Under the pieces are notes generated by a model. That model was not told the origin of the DNA, did no database searches, and saw only the letters and a list, made by a program, of their open reading frames with translations. A program made the position numbers and the translations under genes. DNA of 64,000 bases from Lepas anatifera (Eukaryota > Arthropoda > Thecostraca > Lepadidae), in NCBI GenBank assembly GCA_034440635.1, contig JAOTON010001898.1, positions 248,001-312,000 on the forward strand, read 5' to 3'. Position 1 is the stretch's first letter. Every line of letters starts with the position of its first letter. Below are positions 24,843 to 36,640 of the stretch, in pieces.

Positions 24843-25998
24843 GCTCCGCAGAGAGGGACCAGCCGCTCTAAGTTTAAATTCAGCGGGCAGTCACATTGTG
24901 TGTGTCCGAAATCCTTGCATCTCCAGCATACAACCGGAGAAGGCCGGCCCCCGCCCCCGTCCAAGGGGAGCGCGCGTGCATTCCCATTGCATGTGCCCAG
25001 CCACTCCACATGTCCAACAGAGGACCCCGGCTCGCCTCCCCCTGCTGGTTGAACCTGACTCTGCCCCTGCCCCATGCGCCCGCTGGGCGCGGCCGTACCC
25101 GACCGCTGACTCAGCACCTGGCACCGGGCCAAATCTGCCTCCGGCCGCGCCCCCGCCGCGCAGCGGGCGCCGAGACGTGGCGCCACGGGAGGTGCTGCGG
25201 CCACCCCCTGCACTAACAGCAGCAGGACACGCACCGTCCTGGGCACGGACACCCATTACGACATCATGGATAGCCTTGACAGATTGTGACAATTCCGCCA
25301 CCTGTCGCTGTAGCTGTCCCACCGGATCAGTTTCCCCTGGACCCTGGGTTTTGTCTATATGATGGACGGTCGGCGAGGTTCCTGACGTCGAAAAAGATTC
25401 GTGCACATGCTTAGCGTGCCCCGGTAGCTCATCTATGTCTGCGTCCGGAAACAACAGCCTCGATTGACTTGCGATAGGCGGATCAACCCCATCTAGAAAG
25501 CAAGTCTTCAACAGCGCTTTAGCGACTGCAGAATCCGCCTGCGTGTCAGGAAAGGCCCCGATAAAGAAATTCCGCAACGAAGCCAGTACGAAGCCAGCCA
25601 GGCCAGCCAGGTACATACCGTAGGTTTCGCTGGAAAGCTTCTTACGTTGCGAGAACGTCTGCTGATACCACTGCGGAGAGTTTCCGAATTCGCGCCGCAA
25701 TGCTGCCTTCAAGGAAGCGACGTTCTTTGTGTCCTCTTCCGAGAGTGAATCCATGATACCAATCTTCGACCCGAGGCCCAGTAAGGCTTTGCCCACCGCC
25801 TTTTTCGTCACCCACTGCGAGTTTATAAGCGTCCACCTTGCGCATAAACGAGTCCAGGTCCTCACCATCGCCCCAAAGGACACGATGTTCCCCCTGCTGG
25901 CCCTCCATAGTGAATCCGCTGCCACCATTGTGAGGTATGCCTTCACTCACCGTTACGGAAAGACTGCCTCGTCGTTGCTCATCCGCAGGTCTGGCCAA
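24843..25998 (-). pseudogene. Gypsy gag with two zinc knuckles
   Basis: The gag-like frame starts near 25998 (MARPADEQRRGS), changes frame near 25860-25900 and continues to about 24891. It has helical capsid-like sequence (SLKAALRREFGNSPQWYQQ) and then a Gly/Arg-rich tail. Knuckle one, CWTCGVAGHMQWEC, is at about 24985-25025. Knuckle two, CWRCKDFGHTQCDC, is at about 24889-24930 but in a different frame, so a frameshift separates them. Gag packages the element RNA. No LTR or primer-binding site was recognised upstream of 26000. Confidence 0.75.
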
Positions 25999-26000
25999 GG

Positions 26001-26725
26001 CCCTAGAATCCCAGGTTGGTTCAAGTTTTCTACTAGTAAAATTTTGGTTGTTTTCTTGGTATCCACTAAGAAAGGAAAAATCGCCTTATTTTGAGTGTTA
26101 AAATGTAAGGTTTTTGGATAAATAAGTTTAGATATTTAAGAAAAGAGCCATGGAATACACTTGTTTGCACTTTAATGTCTGTGAAGTGAAATATGTTGAC
26201 AAATCTAGTAGCTTTGGTACGTTATACTAAAAAGTATACTAGTCTGGCAATCCTACTACGGTTTTTACTGAGCCGCAACACTGTAAAAGAGAAACATGAC
26301 AGGCCCAAAAGAGAATAAAAACCAATGAAACGACATACAGGGTGAAGGGGAGTGGGGTTAGGCAAATATGGAAATAGTAACGATAGTAGGAAAGATCGCA
26401 TCTCAGAGCCCGTTTATAGTCGCAGCTCAAGGCCTAAATGCAACACGTGCCGATCGCTCTAACAGTTGCAGTCATGGGCGTCGAAAGCAGCATGGACGTG
26501 GGATGTGCTCCCCATTGGCTATTGGAGGACCAAGTGCCCCCTTGTCTCCTAAATCCACCAAGTGCCAACTCTTCCCCCTCCCTTGTCATCATTGCCGGAC
26601 CACTCCTGTCCCCCGTAAAAATTCCCTGGCTACGCCTCTGACTCACCCCATTGAAACCCGTAAATGTGATTTAATTTTACCCGAAATCATTGTAATTGGG
26701 CTGTTTATATATACAGGGCACTAGT
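26001..26725. other. Intergenic, no gene seen
   Basis: No LTR ends were identified next to the Gypsy relic. CCCTGGCTACGCCTCTGAC at about 26623-26641 resembles the right end of a hAT-like MITE, but no confident left partner was found (a weak candidate lies near 26472). Confidence 0.4.
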
Positions 26726-27031
26726 CATAGGCGGATCCAGGATTGCCAGTCGGGGGGGGCAATTCTTCCCGGGAGGGAGTGTCAACCAGACCAGGGGGCT
26801 TTATTCGGACCAGGGGGCACCATTTTTGGCTGGCAAAACCCATCAGGTGGGCGCCAAATCCTATCGGCAGGCGCTGCTTTCCGCATCCTGTGGAGGGGGG
26901 TGGGGGGGTGGGAAGCGACATTTCAGGTGGCACCATCGACCTTTCAGGAGGCGCTGTGACCATTTCAGGTGTGACCTCGAGGGCCCATCGGGGAACACCC
27001 GCCCGGGCTTTGTCCCCTGGATCCGCCTATG
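26726..27031 (+). mobile_element. hAT-like MITE, CATAGGCGGATCCAGG ends
   Basis: The TIRs are CATAGGCGGATCCAGG and CCTGGATCCGCCTATG. Flanking octamers are GCACTAGT and GTACCAGT (6 of 8 matching), fitting the 8-bp target duplication of the hAT superfamily. The body has internal GGCGCC and CAGGGGG blocks. A relative in the opposite orientation begins at 63789. Confidence 0.75.
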
Positions 27032-27035
27032 GTAC

Positions 27036-27299
27036 CAGTGGCGGATATAAGGAGGTTATGGGGCCCACGAGCCTCCTAAATTTCGAGGGGACCCCTCCGA
27101 GATGTCTACTAACATCTGTATAAGCAAAGGCTGTTCGGAGGCTACGGTGGGGGACAGTGGCGGGTACAGGACTTTTTGGGGTATGGGCAAGGGGGTTCGA
27201 GCCTCCTCTCCATTGCCTCACATCAGCATCGGCCTATGCATTTACTAGATACTAACATTGGGGGGGGCTCGAGCCCTAGTCCCCTTGTATCCGCCACTG
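27036..27299 (+). mobile_element. hAT-like MITE, CAGTGGCGGATA ends
   Basis: It starts CAGTGGCGGATATAAGG and ends CCTTGTATCCGCCACTG. An extra internal copy of the end (CAGTGGCGGGTACAGG) lies at about 27159. It abuts the previous MITE. No convincing target duplication remains. Confidence 0.6.
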
Positions 27300-27839
27300 G
27301 CAGTGGGGGAAATTTGAGTTTTCTAGCCTCCTCAAAATAAGTCCTGGACCCGCGACCGCGCGGTACCTCAAACAATTTGTTCGTCTCGCTAAGAAACCTC
27401 CATTGGAAAGACCCGTACTTCATATTTTCATCTAAGCAACGATGACGTGAAGGATGAAATTACAATGCTATTACACTGATAATGACTCTTAAGAGCAACG
27501 GAACATCACTGCGAGAAAAGCCCCTGAAGTCCCTGCAGGCTGGTCTTAGGGCTGCAGAAACTCTATACTGGCTAGAAATATGATGAAACTTGTCAACTAA
27601 GCCATTTTTGACGTATTTCAGTCATTTGCAAGCTTTACTGACCATGTCAAATATGCCCAGTTTGCCGATACTTCAAGCCGCAAAACGCCTGCGGCATCGC
27701 GGCGATGACGTCACCGCCGCAAAATGCCAGGCAACTTGAACGGGGGCTGGGTCCGGCACCCTCACCCGAGGGTGTGTCCTTGGCCGGGCGTCACTGGGCA
27801 GAGGCGCGCCCAGGGACCAACACTCACATCACAGTCTAA
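27300..27839. other. Intergenic, no gene seen
   Basis: No supported frame. A GC-rich block lies at 27680-27790. Confidence 0.4.
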
Positions 27840-27934
27840 AACTTTAATGGATGGATTTAATGGAATTTAAACGTACTGCCGCTGTTTTTCGAAAAACCCG
27901 AGGGGGCGGGTACTCGCCCCCGTCAATGCGCGTG
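27840..27934 (+). mobile_element. Right end of an AGGTCA-type TTAA element
   Basis: A terminal block ends CCCCCGTCAATGCGCGTG, followed by TTAA (27935-27938). It is the inverse of the left end at 21183. It could be the partner of that end, with the trinucleotide tract and the Gypsy relic lying between them, or an independent truncated copy. Confidence 0.55.
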
Positions 27935-27938
27935 TTAA

Positions 27939-28830
27939 GGTCACTGCGGATGTGCACTGGAACTAATGATACTAGAGGCTATCTCGACAACCGACGAACC
28001 AATTTTCTTGAAATTTTGTAATCAAGGAAACGTTATCACCTGTAAACCACAAATTATAGAGCTGGACTGTATTGCAAATGCGCAGTAGCAAATCTAAAAA
28101 TAAGCCTTAAATGTAAAGGTATTTCAGGTGAGGATATGAAAAGAGCAAAAACAAACATGCTTAAATCAATCATGGTTTGTTTTGGCACCTTTGTTAACTA
28201 CAAAGGTCACTGCGGATGTGCATTAGAGCTTGAAGTAATGGAGGCTATCTCAGGGGCCAACCGACCGATTTCGCTCAAGTTTTGCAAGTAAGAGCAGGAT
28301 ATCAGTGGCGGATCTAGCCGGTGGGTTTGGGAGGGGCAAACCAAAGTTGAAAAGCAAAAAAAGCATAACGCTGTAAAAGCTGCGCTGCAATATCACTTGC
28401 CGGTACAATTTTGGCTATTTGAGGCGAAAAGCAAAAAAAGAAACATCACGGGATAAAAATATGGGCTCGAGATACTTTTTCCAGCCCAAGGCCCAATACT
28501 CACACTGAACTTAACTAGTTGTTTGAAGTTGAGAGTTGAAGCACCAAAATCTTGCTTATAAACTAAAAGGAGTCAGGGAAAAAAGGAGGTCGATCACTTT
28601 GGGGGCAAACACATAGTTTTGCCCCGAGCTTTTCCGTTTGGGGGGCAAATGCCTTTTTGCCCCCCTGGATCTACCACTGCAGGATACTACCTGCAAACCC
28701 CAATTAATGTCAATATAACGCCGCACTGTCCTGCGCATGCGCATTAGGAATGTTAATAACATAAATTATGGGAGGATATTTTAGATCAGACGATAACACA
28801 GGGCAAACCAACATGCTTAAACCAATTAGG
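27939..28830. repeat. Two-unit direct repeat, about 265 bp
   Basis: AAGGTCACTGCGGATGTGCA starts at about 27937 and again at about 28203. Both units continue through a shared GAGGCTATCTC...CCGAC...TTGC..GTAA core and an AACATGCTTAAA(T/C)CAAT tail. The second unit is interrupted by the MITE at 28303-28679, so the first serves as its empty-site reference. Confidence 0.65.
28303..28679 (+). mobile_element. hAT-like MITE with 8-bp target duplication
   Basis: The ends are CAGTGGCGGATCTAGCC and GGATCTACCACTG. The flanks are CAGGATAT (28295-28302) and CAGGATAC (28680-28687), 7 of 8 matching. The interior contains the GGGGGCAAA...TTTGCCCC inverted blocks typical of this MITE class. Confidence 0.8.
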
Positions 28831-29156
28831 ATAGCATTTTCAGACTCATTCGCTACCAACGCTACCATAAAATATTCTATGTTTTTTGGAGAACACTAAA
28901 GCCTACACCAAACGTTACGCGGGCATTTTCTTAACTCTTCTGTTCGTTTTTCTTTTCACCTGACTGTAATCGTGAAATTATTTCGACTCTACACATTGAG
29001 TACACGGTATTGAGCCCAGGACCACTCACCATGCGCCTCCCCTCCCCCTACCCCTTCCATGCTCCCCTCCCCGGTGTACTGGCCTGTATGCGGAAAACAC
29101 CAAGCCTAATTCTAATTGCTTGTCACAATGTTTTGTTTTCCTTCGTCATTCAATAG
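28831..29156. other. Spacer, no gene seen
   Basis: No reading frame or repeat end was identified. Confidence 0.4.
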
Positions 29157-29158
29157 TA

Positions 29159-29606
29159 AAGGGAATGTGACACCTTGGTTGGATCCTAGAATTTAGTGTA
29201 ATTGGGGAACTTTTCTCCGAAATTCATTGAAGCATCCATGATTGCTCTGAAAAATTTACAATAAGCTCAATATTTTTATTTTCAAAATGCCCTCTAGGGT
29301 AAGAAATAAATATCTGGCTATGAATGATGCCATGATCTGGTAACCACTACCATATTCAATAGGTTTCAAGGGCTTCGATTGGCTGATACTTACCGTGACG
29401 TCAACATATGTCGTCCCAGCAACAGCTGACGACTGTGGCCTGCTGCTAAGAGTACATGTGGGGTACATTTCAGGTAGGTTTTAGCTTTTCTCTACGGAAA
29501 TTTTGAGTTTCAAGACAAATGATATATAGAGTGCCGGATTCTCCGGCACGCTTTACAACTTGACTATCTCAGTTAAAATCCCGCTATAAAGGTGCCATAT
29601 TCCCTT
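29159..29606 (+). mobile_element. TA-flanked MITE, copy 1
   Basis: Flanking TA pairs (29157-29158 and 29607-29608) bound the ends AAGGGAATGTGACACCTT and AAGGTGCCATATTCCCTT. The body is shared with full copies at 58063-58510 (inverted) and 58546-59014, and with a truncated copy at 37085. TA duplication suggests a Tc1/mariner-type mobilising enzyme. No coding capacity. Confidence 0.8.
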
Positions 29607-29608
29607 TA

Positions 29609-29870
29609 GGTCAAAGGAATAGCATGGCTGTTATGCTGCGATAAATAAAAAATTTACGAGTGCCACGAGTATATGACCACGCAGGTTGACATTCCCCTAA
29701 ACCTAAGTAATCAAACAATATAAATCTACAAAGATTCCTAAAGTCAGCCGAGGGCAGTTGAAAAAGCATGCACCCATTAAAAGTTTCCTGTTAAAGCAGA
29801 CCTAGATATTTAACAGACAGATTAAGAGTCCAACAGATTGAGCCCTGTTTTACCCTGGTTGCTTTCCGTA
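29609..29870. other. Spacer, no gene seen
   Basis: Unremarkable AT-rich sequence between the TA MITE and the nested hAT-like element. Confidence 0.4.
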
Positions 29871-30061
29871 GCTGGGTGCAGGGGCGTAGGAACAGTTTGA
29901 AAAGTGGGGGGCCAACCTTAGAGGGGGTCACCTCAAGGGAGGCCCCAGTCCACGGGGGCCCATAATTATAAAAAAATTAGTTAGCTCGTTTGGTGTCAAT
30001 AAGGCACACATGCACTCTAGGATGCCAACACATGGAAAATTGAAAAATTAAATTTTGCCCT

Positions 30062-30304
30062 ATGATTTTGATTTGTACCTATTATGATCTAATAAATTAT
30101 AGTAAAACGCAAAAAAAACATTTTTTAGATTTTTACCTAGACCCTTTTCAAATACGAAATACATTTTTAAGCTCTTTTGGAAGATTTCAATCATTTTTAC
30201 CACAAGCGCGTTTCTTATATTTGCAGATGTTTAGGCCCTTTCATCACATTTACAAAATTAAAAACTGTTTAGAAAACTACAGACAATGCTTTGATACCAA
30301 ATAG
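30062..30304. other. AT-rich interior of the outer hAT-like element
   Basis: An 80-codon plus frame exists here but has no domain character and probably arises from AT-rich composition. I do not call a gene. Confidence 0.4.
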
Positions 30305-30536
30305 CCTCACTTCGCTATGCCTAATCAATATGTATTTGCGCGTTTAATGACAAAAATGGGAAAATTTATTTAGGTTATTACGAATCCTTCCTTTCCATCA
30401 TTAGAGACTGATTTAGGTAAAGGCTGATCACAATAAATACGCCTAGCTATATTTCGATGCCTAAAACGCAGAGCACCAGCATGACTGAAAGTGCAATGTA
30501 GGTACTTGATGGCCAGCCTTGTGATGCTGTGGAGGT

Positions 30537-30710
30537 GTGGGCGTGGTGATATAGTGGTTAGCAGCCTTGCTTTCCACGCGAACAATCCGGTTTTAAGGCA
30601 CGGCAGATTCCTTGTGCAAGGAGCAATTTGACTCCCAAGAAACCCCTCCCGACAGGGAAAGAGTTGGCGACGCCATATAACCCTGGCATCGATGGACGTC
30701 GCGCCTTTCG
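30537..30710 (+). mobile_element. tRNA-Gly-like SINE (type 3), degraded
   Basis: The head (GTGGTGATATAGTGGTTAGC, then CTTGCTTTCCACGCG) resembles tRNA-Gly with a TCC anticodon loop. The B box is decayed (TCCGGTTTTAAGGC). The body matches the SINE at 53702-53892 through CAAGGAGCAA, GAAACCC and GGGAAAGAGTTGG. It lies inside the outer hAT-like element. Confidence 0.65.
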
Positions 30711-30984
30711 ATGGCTCAGGGACGACTGTTGCTCGGCATCTGATGCAGGGTCCGTGTCCGATTCATGCTTTGTGTTGGGATTGATATGGGATGGAGTTTG
30801 ATTGGGACCAGTTCTCGGGACTCATTTAGAAACACTTGGGTAGTAGGCGCCTTGGTTTTTTCATGAAGCGCTCCTCCTCCAGGGGCTTGCAGACAGCGTA
30901 CTTGCTGATATTTGCATATTCGTTGCGGGGGCCCACCTCAAAAGGGGGGCAGTATCCCGCCGACCCCCGGTTCCTATGCCTATG

Positions 30985-31560
30985 CCGCCCAGGGGCGGCC
31001 AAATTATCTCGGAGGGCCCCAAGGTCCAGACCATGGCTCAGGAACCTAGATCAGTCAGCTCAAGAGCCCAGACTAGTGCATTAGCCTCGGGACCAGCTTA
31101 TCAAGGGACCCTACATAAGCACAGGACCCCTAGAAGCTCATCACAGTGGAGCCCCAGATTCGCACAGGGTGCCAGATTAGCTTAGGGGCCCGGTTCAGCT
31201 CGGGGGTCCCCAGGTCGACTTGGGTAGGGTCTCAAAACAGCTCAAGGGGCTTGTTCAAGCTCACGGATCCCAGCTTAGCTCAATGACGCTAGAACAGTTC
31301 AGGGGCCCCAGACCAGCTCAGGGCTCTTGTTCAGCACAGGCCAGCTCAGCTCAGGGGCCCAGATCGACTGATATAGGGTCCCCTCTCATACCAGCTCAGG
31401 GGGCTCCATTCAAGCTCACGGCCTCCAGCTTAGCTCAGGGACCTTAGAAGAGTTCAGGGCCCCCATACCAGATCAGGGGCCCCAGTTAAGCACAGGGGTA
31501 CCCAGATTAGCTCAGGTCCCCAGCTAGGCTTAGGGATCCCAGGGTGGCTGATCTAGAGTC
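30985..31560. repeat. CAGCTCAGGGGCCC minisatellite, left block
   Basis: Degenerate units of roughly 25-35 bp share AGCTCAGGGGCCC and CAGACCAGCTCA. The array continues after the inner hAT-like element at 36035. The junction unit TCTCAGAACATCTCAAGGGG, split by the insertion, parallels TCTCAAAACAGCTCAAGGGG at about 31229. Confidence 0.75.
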
Positions 31561-32569
31561 TCAGAACACAGTGGCGTAGCCAGGATTCGGCCAATGAGGG
31601 GTCCGACTACCGTCGGGGGCCCTAGGCCGGGGGTCCCCTTAGTAACCGGGCCCATCTCCTATATTTTTTGTATAGTATTTTAACATTCACACGAAGGAAA
31701 TTTTGTTGTCCCTTTTTAAGTATTTATTCTTATTTTGTTTATAGCTTGATTTTTTCGACCCGACCAAGTGTTGGTAAACTAAGGCCGCCAAATATTAAGG
31801 ATGGCCCATACCTTATATGGTAGCGTGGCTATAATAACAGCTTTGTGCCATATTTCGGGAAGTTCAATGTTGATGCACGCATGATGTTACACCTGAGTCT
31901 GCCTCAATTCACTCTGGTAATCAGACATGAAGTTATTGAAGGTCAGTCGTTTTGAGTACGTAGAAATTATCTTCTACGGGAAATGATTAGCAATTATTTC
32001 CCGGTGTCTAATCCATGAACTCTTTAATCAGGAAATTTCAAAAGAAACGGAAAAAACGAAAAAAATACAAAGGACATGATAGTGTGTCCCGAACGTTACA
32101 TAACCTCTATTCCGTCGACAGATCCTGTTGAGATCCAGTTACTTTCTTACCCTTGCTATCTTGTAAACGAGCAAATTACCAAGACAAAAGGCGCCTGAGA
32201 TATCTATCGCCTTGGCTCACTTTGTCATTGTTATTTTCAACCTTTAATTCCTAGTTTTCTTTTTGGGATTGTGCTCATCAATTTCTTTCATTACCCTTGT
32301 TTTTCTGGTTTCCTACGAAAATAGTTGAAAGTTGTTTATTTCAGAATATTTAGGAATGTAGTTATTGGTGTTAAGCTAATAGATTAAAAATTGACGGAAG
32401 TGCCAAATTCCCTGTTCGATTCGCTCTTATGGTAAAATTAGATTAATTTTTGCCTTCCCTTCGATAATGGTGCCTGATGGACATGTTTCAATTTGTCTTT
32501 TTTAGTACGCAATAGGGGTAGATACATTTTTTCAGAGGCATATGATTTTGAAAATTTTCATTCGAGCTC

Positions 32570-33600
32570 TGGGGCCACCTAAGACCAACACTTGGCGGCA
32601 CTCACAAAGCTAATTTTCGGCCGCTCTCCTGATTAGATCTCAGGGGTCTCTGAGACCGATTCACGGCGCCTCTTGATGAAAACTGGGGGCCCATGAGAAT
32701 CTCTCGGGGCTCCTGAGATTAGTTATCGGCCGCACCTCTGAGACTAATTATTGCCCCCCCCAGATTTACTCTGGAGGGGGGGCTGAGACTGACTATCGTG
32801 GCCATCCAGATTAGCTCTTGGGGTCCCCTGAGGCTGTCTTTGGGGTGGGGGGAGGGGGTCTGGGAATGACTTCCAAGAGCCATCTGAGACTTACTCTAGG
32901 GCGCCCCTGAGACAAACATCCGGGGGGAGAGGGTGGAATCACCTCTGAGACTGAGTCTTTGGCGTTCCTGAGACTGACTCTCGGAGGCCCCCCTGAAATA
33001 AACGTTTGCGAGGCCCTGAGAACCACTCTCTGGGGCCCCTGAGACTAGCTCGGCCCCCCTCCCCTGAGACAGACTCCCGGGGCCCCTGATGCCGACTTTT
33101 GGGCCCCTGAGACCAACCCTCTGGGGCCCCCGAAATCTGCTTTCGGGGGCCTTGAGACTGACTCTCAGGGCGGGGGCCTTGAGGCCGACTTGGGACGCCC
33201 TGAGAACGAATCTTCAGAGGCCCCTGAGACTGACTCTGGGGGCTCCGTGATCAGAGAATCCTTTGCAGTGGTTCAGATTGGCCCAAGGGGGGTCTGCGGA
33301 CGCCTAGGGTCCCCTTGGCTACACCACTGCATGCACACTTTCGGGGGCCCTCCAAAATCACCATTTGGAGGCTCCTAAAATAATTTATCCGCCAGACCAA
33401 TACTCCAGAGCCCCTTGATACTGATGCCCGGGGACTTCTAAGACCCAGCTCGGGGTCCCACTTAGATCAGGCTCAGGGGCACCCTTAGACTCATGCTCGC
33501 GCTTTTCTCAGGAGTACCTTGACACCGATGTTCTGGGGCCCTCCAGATCAATATTTCGAGTCCCCCCCCCGAGACTAATGCTCGGTACTCTGGAGTCCCT
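32570..33600. repeat. GAGACTGACTCTCGGGG minisatellite
   Basis: Degenerate 20-30-bp units with the core CCCCTGAGACTGACTCTCGG fill this part of the inner hAT-like element. Around 33.6 kb the unit grades into the GAGACCAAGCTCGGGG form. Confidence 0.75.
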
Positions 33601-35960
33601 CAATGCCGATACTCGGGGGTCCTGAACCCAGGCTTGGGGGCCCCTGAGACCAAACTCTGCGTCCATGAGGTCAATGCTCGTGCCTTACTCATGAGTCCCT
33701 CGATATCAATAGTCGGGTGCACCCCGTGGGGGCCCTGAAACCCTGAGACCAAGCTCGGGGGCCCCTGAGACCAAGCTTGAGGGGACCCTGAGACCAAGCT
33801 CGGATGCTTCCTGGGACCAAGCTCGAGGGCCCCCTGACACCAAGCTCGGGGTTCCCTGAGACCAAGCTCGAGACCCCGTGGGACCATGATCGAAAGGCCC
33901 ATGAGACCAAACATCGAAAGGTCCATGAGACCAAGCATGCCCCCCTTGAGATTAACCCGCGCCCCACCGGGGGTCCGGCGCCACCTTCGCCCCACCGGGG
34001 GCCATCGATGGCCCCCTCTAACTCCGAAAATATGGGCGTTAGCGCAAATCTGCAAAGTGCAATAGAAAGCTCGCGTGAATTCAGTAAGAAATTACTTCGC
34101 ATGTTTTAGTGCTCAGGTCAATGGTTTGACCTCCAGAGGTCAAATTAGGTCAAGATCGGCTATTTTCACTCAAATATGCAATGATTAAGCAAACTGGGCA
34201 TAACTCTTATGTCATTAGAGCTATTGAGGCCTGGTAAAGTACATTTGATAGCAAATTGCCAGTACTTTTTCCGCTATGTGGAACGTAAAGACCTCCCGCC
34301 AGTGGTTTGACCGCCAGAGGTCACCTCGTGACCTAATATGACCTGAGGTCACGAAAGGTCAAAAGTGACCTTGCTGTATATCAAATGAAAGCCAGTGACA
34401 AGACAAACACGATGGTGTTTGTTTCATCGCTCTAGCTCAATTAGGTCAAAAGTTATTGTCAAAACACTGTTTTTGACCTCTGGTGACCTTGGATGACCTT
34501 GGAAAAGTCAAAGGGAAAATATGACCCCTGGGATCCGTGAAAGGGTGTCCAAAACGTTGTTCTGAGCAGTCTGAGTATTTGCAATCATTTTTGTGGCTTT
34601 TATATCATGAAATAGCTTTTCCCATGCTTTTCCAATGGGAGAGGTCGCCTCGTGACCTGACCTCAGGGCACGAAATCGAAAAATCCCGGATATACACCTT
34701 GTAGACCCTGGAGGGGTCATGAAGTGTAGGAAGTTTCAAATCGATCGACTTTGAAATGTAGCTCTTACAGAGCTCTAAAGGTGAAGTGAGGTGACCTTGG
34801 TTGACCTCGTCTGGTGACCTGACCTTGGGTGACCCGGGTAAAAATTTCAGGGATGATGGGAAAATGATGCAGTGAGAGGTAGAGCCCTCAACCGCGGTGC
34901 TGCGGCTCGTCGTTTTTTGCTATCCCGGAAAACCTTAGGGGGCCATCGATGGCCCCCGGTGGCGAGGTTAAGCTCGGTTCTCTCCTGAGACCAAGTTCGG
35001 GGGCCCCTGAGACCAAGCTCAGGGGCCCCCGAGATCAATGTTCGGTATTCCAGAGCCCTCGATACCGATGATCGGGGACCCCTGAGACCAAGCTCGGAAG
35101 GCCCGTGAGACTAAGCTCTGGGGTCCCCTGAGACCACGCTGGGGGGGGCTGAGACCAAGCTCTGGGGCACCCTGAGACTAAAATCGAAAGGCCCGTGAGA
35201 CCAAGATCAAAAGGTCCGTAGGTCCGAGCTCAGGGGCCCCCGAGAACAATGTTCGGTACTCTGGAGCCCTCGATACCGATGATCAGGGGCCCCTGAGACC
35301 AGTTTCAGGGGTCCCCTGAGATCAAGCTCGGGCGTTCCCTGAGACCAAGCTCGGAGGGCCCCTGACACCAAGCTCGGGGCCCCTGAGACAAAGCTCGAGG
35401 GGCGCTGAGACCAAACTCGGGAGCCCCCTGAGACCAAGATCAGGGGCCCCCGACACCAATGCTGATGTTTTCCAGTGCATACGGTCAGCCTTATGCATCA
35501 GATACCCTCGGATGTCCCCCTGAGACCAAGCTCGAGGGCCCCCTGACACTAAGCTCGGGGAGAGGGGGGCCTGAGACCAAGCTTGAGGGCACCCCTGAGA
35601 CCAAGCTCGGGGGTCCCCTGAGACCAAGCTTGGGGGCCCTGAGACCAAGCTCGGGCCCCTGAGACCAAGCTTGAGGCCCCTGAAACCAAGCTCGGGCCCC
35701 TGAGACCAAAATTGACACGCCCGTGAGACCAAGATCGAAAGGCCCGTGAGACCGAGCTCAGGGGAGGGGCCCTGAGACCAAGCTCGGGGGCCCTAAGGCC
35801 AAGCTCGGGGCCCCATGAGACTGAACCTAAGGGTCCCCCAAGATCAATATTCGGTATTCTGGAGCCCTCGATACCGATTATTGGGGGCCTCCTGAGACCA
35901 AGCTCGGGAGGGCCCCCCGAGACCAAGCTCAGGGGTCCCGAGATCAATGGTCGTGTTTTT
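33601..35960. repeat. GAGACCAAGCTCGGGGGCCC minisatellite
   Basis: Units of about 22-30 bp centred on CCTGAGACCAAGCTCGGGG occupy 33.6-33.95 and 34.97-35.96 kb. They are interrupted by the TTAA element at 33956-34967. Minus-strand frames (LVSGAPSLVSG-like) are artefacts of the repeat. Confidence 0.85.
33956..34967 (+). mobile_element. AGGTCA-rich TTAA element, copy 4 (complete)
   Basis: TTAA flanks at 33952-33955 and 34968-34971. The ends are CCCGCGCCCCACCGGGGG, with a subterminal second copy CGCCCCACCGGGGGCC, and on the right GGCCCCCGGTGGCGAGG. The interior has AGGTCA motifs and a GC hairpin plus T-run at about 34888-34918. It is about 95% identical by eye to the copy at 39159-40181. The target was a minisatellite monomer whose CCAA had become TTAA. 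Confidence 0.88.
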
Positions 35961-36034
35961 AGTGCATAAGGTCAGCCCAAGTGGGTCCGCGGACCCCAGG
36001 GACCCCCTCCCCTGGCTACGCCACTGTCAGAACA

Positions 36035-36640
36035 TCTCAAGGGGCCCATTCAAGCTCAGTGGTCAGTGGCTGTAAAGCCTTATAGGGGGTGCCAGATCAT
36101 CTCAGGGGCTCTCAGTTCAACACAGAGGCCAATGTTAGCTCTGATGACCAGATAAGCTTAAGGGCCCGGATCATCCAGGGGCCCCTTGGCGGCATATATG
36201 GGGTTTCAGAACAGTTCAGGGTTTCAATTAAAGCTTATAACCCAATTTCAGGGCAGGGGCCCTATTACTGTGCAGGGGCCTCAGATAAGTTTAGGGTCTT
36301 CTGTGCATCACAGGGGATCCAGATTAGCTCAAGGGACAATATTAAATTTACGGTCCCAGCTCAGCTCAGGGGCCCCCAGGTAGGTGGATATAGGGCCTGG
36401 CCAACTCACGGGGCCCTGTTCAAGGTCACGGCTCCTAGCTCAGTTTAGGCATCATAGAACAGTTCATGCTGCCCAAACCACCTCAGGGGCGCTCAGTTCA
36501 GCTCAAGGGGCCCAGATTAGCTCGTATGGCATCAGAGACCAGTTCAGGGGCCCCAGAAGCTCAGGGGACCTTAAAATCGACTCATAGGACCTCACCTTAG
36601 TTTAGGGGTACAGGTAAGTTTAACGGAATTCCGGGGCAAG
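36035..36640. repeat. CAGCTCAGGGGCCC minisatellite, right block
   Basis: Continuation of the 30985-31560 array on the far side of the inner hAT-like element, with the same AGCTCAGGGGCCC core and similar divergence. Confidence 0.7.

Larger units (their letters stand above)
31569..36026 (+). mobile_element. Inner hAT-like element, TSD TCAGAACA
   Basis: The left end CAGTGGCGTAGCCAGG and right end CCTGGCTACGCCACTG are perfect 16-bp inverted repeats. A perfect 8-bp duplication TCAGAACA flanks them (31561-31568 and 36027-36034). A second, older right-end-like block lies near 33263-33332 (CAAGGGG, then TTGGCTACACCACTG), suggesting internal duplication. The interior is mostly expanded minisatellite plus one TTAA element. 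No transposase is present. Confidence 0.85.

Noticed and set aside
33600..35947. LVSGAPSLVSG-type repeat protein on the minus strand
   Set aside because: Translation of the GAGACCAAGCTCGGGG minisatellite; frame varies with unit length.
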